From IMG/VR virus record IMGVR_UViG_3300034283_000343, positions 1-34,323 of that record: 34,323 bases of DNA; one strand, written 5' to 3'. The position numbers and the translations under genes are program-made. Positions within the stretch are counted from its first letter, which is position 1. Every line of letters begins with the position of its first letter. Source of the stretch: a virus. The notes beneath the pieces are model-generated. The model searched no databases and was not told the origin of the DNA. It saw only the letters and a program-made list of their open reading frames with translations. Positions 22,317 through 28,504 of this stretch are shown piece by piece.

Positions 22317-24221
22317 CTATCCGTAGTTTTCTTGCCATTGCTCAGCAAACATTTCATCAAGGTTTACTGCAATGCGTTGGTCCATCTGGGCACGTGTTGC
22401 CCAGCGGTTTGATGCATACTGCGATGTTCTACTAGCAGACTGCATCAGTTCTCGGATACGAATAATCGCAAACCACATAGCCATAACGCAGTCGGTCTTA
22501 CCCTTAGTGTCAGGTTTCCACGTTAGTAGTTGCTGAGTTAAGGCTTTGATTCCTTCGCTACCTTCTGATGAAGGTAGTTCTATAATGTTGTTTTTCTGGA
22601 ACTTCTCTTCACGGACTGTGCCAAACAAGTTAGACATTGACGCAACACCGAAGGATGTGTCCCACTTGTTTTTGCCTGTAAAGTGAGCATCAAGGCGTAC
22701 GCCGTATCCAGCAAGCCAGTTTCGTAAGTCCTCATCGAGTGAGTAGGCTTTCTGGTGGGCGTTGATTTCAACTCGGAACTCTTGTGGTCTATATCGGATT
22801 GTGAGTTCTTCAATTGTTGCTCGAATCTTTTGTGGTGTTGGTTCGCCCATGTTTACGCAGTCAAGAATATAAATCTTGCCATCTGCTCTGTTATAGGTTG
22901 CTACAACAAAAGCAGCGTTACCAGCCATAGCAGGGTCAAAGCCAATTACAGTGTGACCCTCTACTTGAGGTGGATGTCCAGCAGCACCAGGTCTTAGTGG
23001 ACCTCGCTTGCGCATCCCGTTAGTTGCCCCTTGCACCAGCACGGGTGGGAAGATTGAATCTTCTTGGATGTCTTCTTGTTGATAGACGAGTGCCCACGTG
23101 CTTGGAGTAACCTCGCTCCTTCTCTTAAATAAGGCTCTGCCATCCCACTTGGGGTAGAAGCCGTTTTCTTGAGGTGTGTCATCGTCACCATCCCACGGTA
23201 CGTCTGACTCTTTCCAGAGCGTAACCCAATCTTCAGGCTTCTCACCATACTCCAGGACAGCAGGCATCCCCATGTAAGTAAAGGGAGTCCGACCCCCAGA
23301 CCAATGCTTAGGATTACGAAGTTCTTTATAAAGGTCGTTAGCAGCAATTCGTGTCCCTACTACCAGCAGTTTACCGTTTTTACCCAGACGGGTGATTACT
23401 TCTTTCTGTAACCAGTCCATCTGCTTCTCCCACTCATGGGCATTAGCAGTTGTGATGCAGTCGTCAAGAATAATCAGATCGGCACGTGCACCGTAAATCT
23501 GACCACCCATACCAAGGGCTTGGAGGGTAGGGTCTTTTTCGGAAGAATTACGCGCATCGCCACCAAGGTAGACTGTATCTGTACGCCAAGTATCTGCGTC
23601 CTGTTTCCAGCCGCCCTCAGGACCATATGCGGTCTGCAGTTTAAGCCAGCGGGGATGGGACAATCGTTGCTTGATTGCGTAGACGAACTCTCTCGCCTTA
23701 TTCAAAGTCTTAGAAACCACAATGATGCGGATGTTAGGATTGAGGGCGATGCGGTAAGTTGAGTAGTTCACCGTGATGACGGTGGACTTAGCATGCTCAG
23801 GGGGAACGTTTACCAATAGGCGGTTGTTCTCACCTGGCTCATAGATCATAGACGGGTGGAGCCAAGAAGGTTCGACACCCTCTAGTAGGTCTACCCAATC
23901 CTGATGATGGGGAAAGACTGTCTGGTCTAGAAAGGCTTTAGAAAAATCAGCAAATGGGATAGATTCTTTCTTGACACCCATCTCAGTAAAAGAATTTTTT
24001 TGACCCTCTTCTTTGGCTTCCTCAAGGAGGCGGGCGAACTCAGGGTCGCGGTTCATCCACTGACGGACGGTATCTGCCTTCTTATCCACAGATGCCATGG
24101 CAGCAGGGATAGTCCACCCAGCGCGAACCTTGTCAAGGACTTCGGACTTGGCGGCAGCCAACCCCTTTACGAGGTGGTGCTCCTTACCCTTTTGAAATCC
24201 TTTGTGCGCGGCGGTTGCCAT
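22317..24221 (-). CDS. terL: terminase large subunit with an N-terminal HTH-like extension
   Basis: 634 residues from ATG 24221, preceded by TTAGGGAC. An ATG at 24257 and a TTG at 24278 in frame are alternatives. Residues about 25-70 look like a helix-turn-helix of the small-terminase kind (VRAGWTIPAAMASVDKKADT, then VRQWMNRDPEFARLLEEA). The ATPase domain has a variant Walker A, PPEHAKST, at about 140-147 and Walker B LIILDD at about 249-254. The nuclease domain shows the acidic residues of the RNase H-like fold in IGFDPAM (Asp about 429), FRVEINAHQ (Glu about 485) and GKTDCVMAMW (Asp about 577). It cuts and packages phage DNA through the portal. No separate small terminase gene is seen, so the extension may supply that DNA-recognition role. 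Confidence 0.92.
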   Translation of the reverse strand: MATAAHKGFQKGKEHHLVKGLAAAKSEVLDKVRAGWTIPAAMASVDKKADTVRQWMNRDPEFARLLEEAKEEGQKNSFTEMGVKKESIPFADFSKAFLDQTVFPHHQDWVDLLEGVEPSWLHPSMIYEPGENNRLLVNVPPEHAKSTVITVNYSTYRIALNPNIRIIVVSKTLNKAREFVYAIKQRLSHPRWLKLQTAYGPEGGWKQDADTWRTDTVYLGGDARNSSEKDPTLQALGMGGQIYGARADLIILDDCITTANAHEWEKQMDWLQKEVITRLGKNGKLLVVGTRIAANDLYKELRNPKHWSGGRTPFTYMGMPAVLEYGEKPEDWVTLWKESDVPWDGDDDTPQENGFYPKWDGRALFKRRSEVTPSTWALVYQQEDIQEDSIFPPVLVQGATNGMRKRGPLRPGAAGHPPQVEGHTVIGFDPAMAGNAAFVVATYNRADGKIYILDCVNMGEPTPQKIRATIEELTIRYRPQEFRVEINAHQKAYSLDEDLRNWLAGYGVRLDAHFTGKNKWDTSFGVASMSNLFGTVREEKFQKNNIIELPSSEGSEGIKALTQQLLTWKPDTKGKTDCVMAMWFAIIRIRELMQSASRTSQYASNRWATRAQMDQRIAVNLDEMFAEQWQENYG

Positions 24222-24311
24222 AAGTGTCCCTAATCTTAAGTTGGTCGCGGGCTTCATCCCCACCAACACTCCACTCAAAGGAGCAGCGATAGGCAGAACA
24301 TTCCCGCCTAC

Positions 24312-24631
24312 AACAGTCTATTTGTACAGATGTTTGTACAGTTAGTGAGTAAGGCTCTAAAAAGACTTACGAACTATTTTGCTCTCTATATATACTTAAC
24401 CTGTTCAAACAGTCTAAACGAACAGTTTTTGCTAAACTATTTTTTACATACTATAAAACCGCAGGTCAGATAGTCTGTCTACCCCCCTGTAACTATACTG
24501 ACAGAATATTTTAGGTAGAGATACAATACATATAAAGACAACAGATTAATAAATATGGGGTCAAACATAGACTATAGACTGTTACAGATAGACTGAACAG
24601 TATTGCGAGTTCTGTTTGACTGTAGACTGTC
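24312..24631. repeat. cluster of an 8-nt motif (ACAGTCTA / TAGACTGT) in both orientations
   Basis: AACAGTCTA occurs at 24312-24320 and 24408-24416. Its reverse complement TAGACTGTT occurs at 24575-24583, and TAGACTGTC at 24623-24631. Near-copies such as TAGTCTGTC (about 24469-24477) and ATAGACTGAAC (about 24588-24598) fall between them. Two forward copies lie on the terminase side and two reverse copies on the early-gene side, as expected for binding sites of one regulator or initiator. Confidence 0.6.
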
Positions 24632-24656
24632 TACCTGTCTATCTCTAGGGGGCTAG

Positions 24657-24662
24657 TATAAT
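24657..24662 (+). promoter_or_regulatory. candidate -10 element of the rightward early promoter
   Basis: TATAAT at 24657-24662 is a perfect consensus -10 hexamer. No consensus -35 lies 16-18 bases upstream; a TTGACT at 24616-24621 is too far away. A transcript from here would cross the whole GC-rich non-coding island before the first early gene at 25216. Confidence 0.4.
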
Positions 24663-24690
24663 CTATCTGTAACATTAAATAGATTACTAT

Positions 24691-25215
24691 AGCCTGAGTG
24701 ACTGTATCCCAGACCCGTACCTACTGCTCTGGTCTACACCTGCTCAGCCACCACTCGCGGGCTGAGGCTAAAGCCTCATGCGCTCACAGGTTTCAGTTCG
24801 TCTGCTTCGGCTCGGTCTGCCCGCGCCTCATGCGCCGTGACGCATGGCGAATGTCGCCCGATCTGCCACCGCATCATGCTGTTTCATGAGCGGGTGTGAG
24901 CCCCCGTCCTTGCCATCGTGTAGGGGAAAGACCACCGTTTACTTTGGTATCCCCTATCATGGCGGCTCACTCGCCCTGTGCTGCTCGGCATGTCAGAAGG
25001 CATGTCGCGTCATGACTGCCTAGACGCTTCCTCTATGTGTCGTGGCACGGCAGATGCGCCGCGCAATCTGACAGGAACCTGCTTGGCTTGGCAAATCCGC
25101 CACGCAAAAGACGCGTGTCGGATTAGACCCGCGAGCGGGTGCCAAACCAGCAGAACCCTGTCTGATGCTGCTCTGCTCAGCCGAGCACACAACTACAAAG
25201 AGAAAGCAGGCAATC
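24691..25215 (+). other. GC-rich non-coding island with several hairpins (candidate structured RNA)
   Basis: About 525 bases lack a frame with protein-like composition on either strand. The sequence is much richer in G and C than its surroundings (39 of 60 at 24781-24840). Perfect short stems include TGAGGC-TAAA-GCCTCA (24763-24778), CATGCG/CGCATG (24829-24846), TAGGGG/CCCCTA with inner ACCA/TGGT (24921-24956), ACCCG-CGAG-CGGGT (25127-25140) and TGCTC-AGCC-GAGCA (25174-25187). A GCATGTC direct repeat lies near 24988-25006. It lies just downstream of a TATAAT. It could be a long 5' leader, an independent ncRNA or foreign DNA. Confidence 0.5.
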
Positions 25216-25602
25216 ATGTCACAACATGAAATCTCCTTCGACAAAGCCGAACTGGCACATGTCGAGACTCGCACCGCCAAGAGCGGGAACACCTACGCAA
25301 ACGGTATCCTAATCCTACGCGATGAGAGCGGCAAGTACGAAGCCTCACTCCGTTTCCGCTCATTCAACGCAGTAGATGCGTTGTCTGTGATCGAACGCCA
25401 GTACTTCGCCAAGCAGTCACCTAGCGCAGAGATCGCGGGTAGCGACCTTCACTTCGAAGCAGACGAAAGCACTGAAACCCGCGAACGCATAGTCGCTAAA
25501 GCGACTACTCGCCCACGAGTTAGTGTGGCTGGCTGGTTTAAGACCAGTAAGGTAGGAGAGAAATGGGATACAGTCTTCATGCTAGAGTCTGTATCTATTT
25601 AA
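25216..25602 (+). CDS. putative OB-fold, SSB-like early protein with atypical base composition
   Basis: 128 residues from ATG 25216; the open frame extends upstream, but those residues are not protein-like. The pattern is beta-rich: HVETRTAKSGNTYANGILIL then RDESGKYEASLRFRSF, a short helix (AVDALSVIERQYF), and a C-terminal pair (RPRVSVAGWFKTSKVGEKWD; FMLESVSI). The T-x-x-(S/T/G)G hairpin and the V-x-x-x-G near the end recall single-stranded-DNA-binding OB folds and parallel the protein at 26423-26767. Codons are GC-rich (35 G/C in 25261-25320), unlike later genes. It is followed at once by a strong terminator, so it is its own transcription unit. Confidence 0.6.
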   Translation: MSQHEISFDKAELAHVETRTAKSGNTYANGILILRDESGKYEASLRFRSFNAVDALSVIERQYFAKQSPSAEIAGSDLHFEADESTETRERIVAKATTRPRVSVAGWFKTSKVGEKWDTVFMLESVSI

Positions 25603-25614
25603 TAGATAGATTAA

Positions 25615-25641
25615 AACCCCCTAGAAATAGGGGGTTTTTTT
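25615..25641 (+). terminator. intrinsic terminator
   Basis: AACCCCCTA and TAGGGGGTT form a perfect 9-bp stem around a GAAA tetraloop, overlapping a run of seven T. It ends the transcript of the SSB-like gene 12 bases after its stop codon. Confidence 0.92.
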
Positions 25642-25687
25642 CTGTCTACGCTGAGGTTGGGAATAGATGTAACCCCAACGGAGAGTT

Positions 25688-25708
25688 GCGAGTCCATTAA
25701 AATACTAT
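25688..25708 (+). promoter_or_regulatory. GCGAGTCCAT...TACTAT element, copy 1 (candidate phage promoter)
   Basis: GCGAGTCCAT at 25688-25697 is followed after 5 bases by TACTAT, then AAAGGAG and the ATG at 25726. The same 10-mer with TACTAT recurs at 26842-26864 in an equivalent place. Both copies follow a terminator-like hairpin and precede a new gene group, as expected for a phage-specific promoter or operator. A 6-bp hairpin (GTTGGG/CCCAAC, 25656-25679) lies just upstream of this copy. Confidence 0.5.
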
Positions 25709-25725
25709 AAATAAAGGAGAATAAA

Positions 25726-25863
25726 ATGAATCGTGTTCAATTATTAATTAGACGTATCAGATTGGGTAAAAACTTTCATCCACTTGGTATTCGTGGTTCA
25801 GGATGGGAATGCTGTGATGGATATTATGGAAAAGAACCTAGTTGTAAGTGGGGAAACCCATGA
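25726..25863 (+). CDS. 45-residue basic protein with three Cys
   Basis: ATG is preceded by AAAGGAGAATAAA, a strong ribosome binding site. The product begins MNRVQLLIRRIRLGKNFHPL, a basic amphipathic segment, and ends with a Gly/Cys/Trp-rich part (GWECCDGYYGKEPSCKWGNP). It overlaps the next small gene by ATGA. No family recognised. It is probably expressed early under the GCGAGTCCAT element. Confidence 0.65.
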   Translation: MNRVQLLIRRIRLGKNFHPLGIRGSGWECCDGYYGKEPSCKWGNP

Positions 25864-25940
25864 GCAAAGTATATGACTGTCCAGAATGTGGTTGGGTAAC
25901 AGAGTGTTATCCAAGTTGTCGAATAAACAAAGGAGAATAA
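25860..25940 (+). CDS. 26-residue zinc-ribbon-like micro-protein
   Basis: It starts in an ATGA overlap with the previous gene. The sequence MSKVYDCPECGWVTECYPSC has a CPEC knuckle and a second Cys pair spaced three apart, enough for one zinc site. Its last codons (AAAGGAGAA) form the Shine-Dalgarno of the next gene. Very short, but the overlaps on both sides argue for translation. Confidence 0.55.
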   Translation: MSKVYDCPECGWVTECYPSCRINKGE

Positions 25941-25941
25941 A

Positions 25942-26334
25942 ATGAGCGAGTACATATCTAACGGTATAAGTATAACCAACCAATGCTATCACTGTATGCA
26001 ATTAGATAGCAAGTGCGATGAATGCCAGGACTTAGCCGATGCTAGGTCTGCTGAAATAGCACATGATCTAGTAGATGAAGGTAACCTTCAGTATCGCAAG
26101 CAATGGATGATTGTGACAGAACCAAGTAATCATGACTGGACTAACCGTGATGATGAGTTCAAGTTACCTGTAGTTATGTTACAAGATGGTGGTGTACTTG
26201 ATAATGTTTGGGAGTTAGATGATTATGCTCAGTCCCAACGTGAAACTAAGTGTCCTTGGTGTAACTTGCTTACGCCCAAGGCATTCAATGATTGTCAAGA
26301 TTGTGACAAGCCATTGGAAAGCAACGTAAGATAA
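25942..26334 (+). CDS. protein with two double-CxxC zinc modules
   Basis: 130 residues. Residues 15-28 hold CYHC and CDEC. Residues about 104-120 hold CPWC and CQDC, a zinc-ribbon-like end (CPWCNLLTPKAFNDCQDCDK). The middle is acidic with several Trp (WMIVTEPSNHDWTNRDDEF). Such paired knuckles bind nucleic acid or protein partners; no family name can be given. It starts one base after the stop of the 26-residue gene. Confidence 0.7.
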   Translation: MSEYISNGISITNQCYHCMQLDSKCDECQDLADARSAEIAHDLVDEGNLQYRKQWMIVTEPSNHDWTNRDDEFKLPVVMLQDGGVLDNVWELDDYAQSQRETKCPWCNLLTPKAFNDCQDCDKPLESNVR

Positions 26335-26342
26335 GTAACAAA

Positions 26343-26378
26343 ACAGATTGCCCTGTTGCCTACGGCAGGGCAATCTGT
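26343..26378 (+). promoter_or_regulatory. 13-bp perfect stem-loop before the SSB-like gene
   Basis: ACAGATTGCCCTG (26343-26355) and CAGGGCAATCTGT (26366-26378) pair perfectly around a 10-nt loop, TTGCCTACGG. No T run follows, so it is more likely a processing or stabilising element, an attenuator or a bidirectional stop than a simple terminator. It lies 8 bases after the upstream stop codon. Confidence 0.75.
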
Positions 26379-26422
26379 CAAAAACTAATAACAACTATAC
26401 AAAACTATACAAGGAGAAACAA

Positions 26423-26767
26423 ATGGAAAACACAGTAACACTTACTGGTAAGTTGAAGAATGTCCGTACTCATACAGGTTCTAAAGGTACTATGGTAACC
26501 GCTTGGTTTGACCAGCGTGAAGTATCTGCCTTTAGTAATGGAGAGGCTGACCGTCAAGTATATGTATGTGGTATTAATGTAGTAGCATTAGATGGTACTA
26601 CTGTAAGTGAGATACTAGGTAGTATCCGAGCAGGACAAGAACAGTCCGAGTTGGTTACTCTTAAAGGTAGATTGGCAACACGATTTGATCGCCGTCAAGA
26701 TATCTCAGAATCAGCACGTCGTGCCCCTCAATTACAGTTAGAAGTATTTGAGGTAGCAGTAAACTAA
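26423..26767 (+). CDS. putative single-stranded-DNA-binding OB-fold protein
   Basis: 114 residues from ATG 26423, with AAGGAGAAACAA upstream. It opens like an SSB (NTVTLTGKLKNVRTHTGSKG, then TMVTAWFDQRE). A variable central part follows (VCGINVVALDGTTVSEILGS), and it closes with strands (LVTLKGRLATRFD; QLQLEVFEVAVN). The TGKLKNVRT start and repeated TxKG patterns are typical of OB folds. Probably coats single-stranded DNA during replication or recombination. The gene stands alone between two long hairpins, so its mRNA may be processed to a separate, stable unit. Confidence 0.65.
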   Translation: MENTVTLTGKLKNVRTHTGSKGTMVTAWFDQREVSAFSNGEADRQVYVCGINVVALDGTTVSEILGSIRAGQEQSELVTLKGRLATRFDRRQDISESARRAPQLQLEVFEVAVN

Positions 26768-26774
26768 TAGTATA

Positions 26775-26811
26775 AAACAGGTGGCTGTTCTAGCGTGACA
26801 GCCACCTGTTT
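26775..26811 (+). terminator. 14-bp stem-loop, terminator-like
   Basis: AAACAGGTGGCTGT (26775-26788) and ACAGCCACCTGTTT (26798-26811) pair perfectly with a 9-nt loop, followed by the T-rich ATTCTATT. It starts 7 bases after the stop codon of the SSB-like gene. The A-rich left end and U-rich right end would also let it work on the opposite strand. Confidence 0.8.
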
Positions 26812-26841
26812 ATTCTATTGAGTAAAACATATCGGATAACA

Positions 26842-26864
26842 GCGAGTCCATCGTTCTATACTAT
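26842..26864 (+). promoter_or_regulatory. GCGAGTCCAT...TACTAT element, copy 2 (candidate phage promoter)
   Basis: GCGAGTCCAT at 26842-26851 is followed after 7 bases by TACTAT (26859-26864), overlapped by TATACT at 26857-26862. AAGGAGAAAC and the ATG at 26882 come next. The distance from the 10-mer to the ATG is 40 bases here and 38 at copy 1. Confidence 0.5.
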
Positions 26865-26881
26865 TATACCAAGGAGAAACA

Positions 26882-27061
26882 ATGTATATATCTTATCAAG
26901 AGTTAGTTGGTATGACAATATGTGCTGCGTTAAGTTTGTTCATGTTAGTCATGTTATTCTGGAGTAACTATTCATTACTAAAAGAAAATAGATTCTTACG
27001 TAGCCGACTAAAGTCAGTGCGTAAGCAGTGTGAACAGGAGCATGTAAGTGTACCATTCTAA
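26882..27061 (+). CDS. 59-residue single-span membrane protein
   Basis: Ribosome binding site AAGGAGAAACA. After nine polar residues comes one hydrophobic helix at about 9-28 (VGMTICAALSLFMLVMLFW). A basic, helical tail follows (LLKENRFLRSRLKSVRKQ). The positive charge after the helix predicts a cytoplasmic C terminus. It could be a small holin or spanin-like helper of the endolysin at 27686, or a superinfection factor; nothing in the sequence decides. The next gene starts within it. Confidence 0.7.
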   Translation: MYISYQELVGMTICAALSLFMLVMLFWSNYSLLKENRFLRSRLKSVRKQCEQEHVSVPF

Positions 27062-27317
27062 ACTAACTAAGCCCAAGGTATCTGATGTAAACAATTGGGA
27101 GTTGAACCCTGACATCAGCAACCAGTATGCTAAAGCATACCACGCAGACATAGACCACTTCTTTATGAAGGTAGTACCGCTAAAGCAGTACAACTTCAAG
27201 ATGAAATACTTCTATGGCGAAACAGCATGGCAAGACAGCCAACGCTATGCGCATGACATCTATTTCAAAATCATGGTAGAGGCTGACCCATGGACAACAG
27301 TAAGGGAGACAAACTAA
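27048..27317 (+). CDS. 89-residue unrecognised protein
   Basis: GTG start with AGGAG 7 bases upstream, inside the end of the membrane-protein gene (14-base overlap). Sequence rich in Tyr, Lys, Asp (NPDISNQYAKAYHADIDHFF; KMKYFYGETAWQDSQRYAHD). No transmembrane segment or Cys. It ends in a TAATG overlap with the GLDMW-family gene, so the two are probably co-translated. Confidence 0.65.
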   Translation: MYHSKLTKPKVSDVNNWELNPDISNQYAKAYHADIDHFFMKVVPLKQYNFKMKYFYGETAWQDSQRYAHDIYFKIMVEADPWTTVRETN

Positions 27318-27676
27318 TGGGACTAGATATGTGGTTGTACCGTAAAGATGTAGATGAAGTAGCATACTGGCGTAAAGAAAATGCTATTCATAACTGGTTC
27401 ATTACCAACTATGCTAATGGCGTAGACGATTGCAATTCAATAGAGATAGATCGCATTGGTCTTATTGTATTACGTGATACTTGCCTCAAAGTATTAGAAG
27501 CAAACAACGCAGAGATAGCAATGGAATTGCTACCACCAGTAGCAGGATTCTTCTTTGGTTCAGACCAGATAGATGACTGGTATTGGGAAGGCATTAAAGA
27601 TACGGCTGATAAACTAACTGCCATCATAGATGAAACTTCTGAAGATCAGATGTTTGAGTACCAAGCCTCATGGTAA
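27317..27676 (+). CDS. conserved phage protein of the MGLDM(W/Y)LY family
   Basis: 119 residues from ATG 27317; an upstream in-frame ATG at 27290 is less likely because AAGGGAG sits right before 27317. It has the family signature MGLDMWLYRKD, then VAYWRKENAIHNWF, GVDDCNSIEIDRIGL and PPVAGFFFGSDQIDDWYWEG. I know this pattern as a widespread phage and plasmid family without an established function. Acidic C terminus. Coupled to the upstream gene by TAATG. Confidence 0.75.
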   Translation: MGLDMWLYRKDVDEVAYWRKENAIHNWFITNYANGVDDCNSIEIDRIGLIVLRDTCLKVLEANNAEIAMELLPPVAGFFFGSDQIDDWYWEGIKDTADKLTAIIDETSEDQMFEYQASW

Positions 27677-27685
27677 GGAGTAACA

Positions 27686-28111
27686 ATGAAACGCTTACGC
27701 ACTATATCAATATTCACCAGCATATACTTAGGACTCTTTGGATTCTTAGGTATACACTTTAAATCATACGCACAGCATGTGCACTATGAGCCTAAGTTCA
27801 TTGACTTTGTTCCAAAGATATGGACTAAGCAATTGATTAAAGGTTATGCTATATCATACATGAAGTGGCAGTTCCCTGAATGGAATCGTGGCGAGCATAA
27901 AGCCTTGATGAAACTATGGGGTAAGGAATCAGGTTGGAATCCAGAAGCAGACAACCCTCACTCCACTGCTTATGGTGTAGCACAAGTTCTTAAGACAGAG
28001 CCTGGAACACCAGCCCCTCAACAAGTTGAGAGGGGGCTGGCGTATATCGTACATAGATATGAGAAACCATCAGTCGCTTGGTCACATCACAGAAAACATG
28101 GTTGGTACTAA
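27686..28111 (+). CDS. lytic transglycosylase-type endolysin with N-terminal signal anchor
   Basis: 141 residues. Residues 5-28 form a basic-then-hydrophobic segment (RTISIFTSIYLGLFGFLGIH) that could be a signal peptide or a signal-arrest-release anchor. The catalytic domain matches goose-type/SLT transglycosylase proteins: LMKLWGKESGWNPEADN with Glu81 as the likely catalytic acid, STAYGVAQ, then ERGLAYIVHRY and AWSHHRKHGWY at the end. It would cleave peptidoglycan glycan strands to release progeny. It lies in the early/middle block and not next to tail genes, which suits host-Sec export of an endolysin. Ribosome binding site AAGGAG. Confidence 0.82.
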   Translation: MKRLRTISIFTSIYLGLFGFLGIHFKSYAQHVHYEPKFIDFVPKIWTKQLIKGYAISYMKWQFPEWNRGEHKALMKLWGKESGWNPEADNPHSTAYGVAQVLKTEPGTPAPQQVERGLAYIVHRYEKPSVAWSHHRKHGWY

Positions 28112-28278
28112 TGAAGAATAAATATATAGTAGTATGCGGTATCATAGTTGAAGCAGACAACGATGACATAGCAAAAGAAATAGTCTATGACGCATGCAAA
28201 ATCTCTGAACTAAAAGTTCACATAGAGTATGTGCACTTAGAAGAAGGAAAAGAAAAGGGAGAAGAAACAAATGATTAG
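28111..28278 (+). CDS. 55-residue unrecognised protein
   Basis: Starts in a TAATG overlap with the endolysin gene. An in-frame GTG at 28078 exists, but it would lie within the endolysin. The product MKNKYIVVCGIIVEADNDDI... has a beta-alpha-beta look and a very acidic/basic tail (LEEGKEKGEETND). It overlaps the next gene by 8 bases, and its tail codons supply the purine-rich ribosome binding site AAAAGGGAGAAG. Function unknown. Confidence 0.6.
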   Translation: MKNKYIVVCGIIVEADNDDIAKEIVYDACKISELKVHIEYVHLEEGKEKGEETND

Positions 28279-28504
28279 TGTTCCACACACAGTTACATTC
28301 GTAACAGACTTCAATGAGAATCATCCAGCAGCACTAGAGTTAACAAAGATGGAACCTCAAGCACTAGAAGCATGGTTAGTTAAAGCACTTAAGGCAATGA
28401 TTACTAAAGAAGGATGGCTTGAGAAAGCCAATGAAGGTAGTCATTATGCAGAGATAAGACTAGCAACCAAGGAAGAAGAGAGCAATGACAACAGTAACAA
28501 CTGA
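28271..28504 (+). CDS. 77-residue acidic protein
   Basis: Sequence MISVPHTVTFVTDFNENHPA, a helix (PQALEAWLVKALKAMITKEG), then AEIRLATKEEESNDNSNN. The small alpha/beta fold is unnamed. The last 20 bases overlap the DUF932 gene, so its level may be tied to that protein. Confidence 0.6.
   Translation: MISVPHTVTFVTDFNENHPAALELTKMEPQALEAWLVKALKAMITKEGWLEKANEGSHYAEIRLATKEEESNDNSNN

Larger units (their letters stand above)
24258..24690 (+). promoter_or_regulatory. AT-rich divergent control region, possible replication origin
   Basis: This gap separates the minus-strand virion block from the plus-strand early block. It has no credible frame. It is AT-rich (20 G/C in the 60 bases 24541-24600) and full of short repeats built on ACAGTCTA/TAGACTGT. 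It also holds a TTTGTACAG direct repeat at 24321-24329 and 24333-24341, runs such as TACCCCCCTG and AGGGGGCTAG, and a TATATATA stretch near 24387-24394. Divergent promoters with operators are expected here, and iteron-like repeats in AT-rich DNA would also fit an origin. Confidence 0.65.

Noticed and set aside
24698-25292. Open frames of 60-90 codons on both strands inside the GC-rich island (for example 24978-25229 plus and 25020-25292 minus)
   Set aside because: Their products are Cys/Arg/Ser-rich with no strand or helix pattern, lack good ribosome binding sites, and overlap each other on opposite strands; they look like by-products of high GC.
26343-26378. Simple rho-independent terminator
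   Set aside because: The stem is strong but is followed by CAAAAACTAAT and not a T run, so I listed it as a regulatory or processing hairpin.
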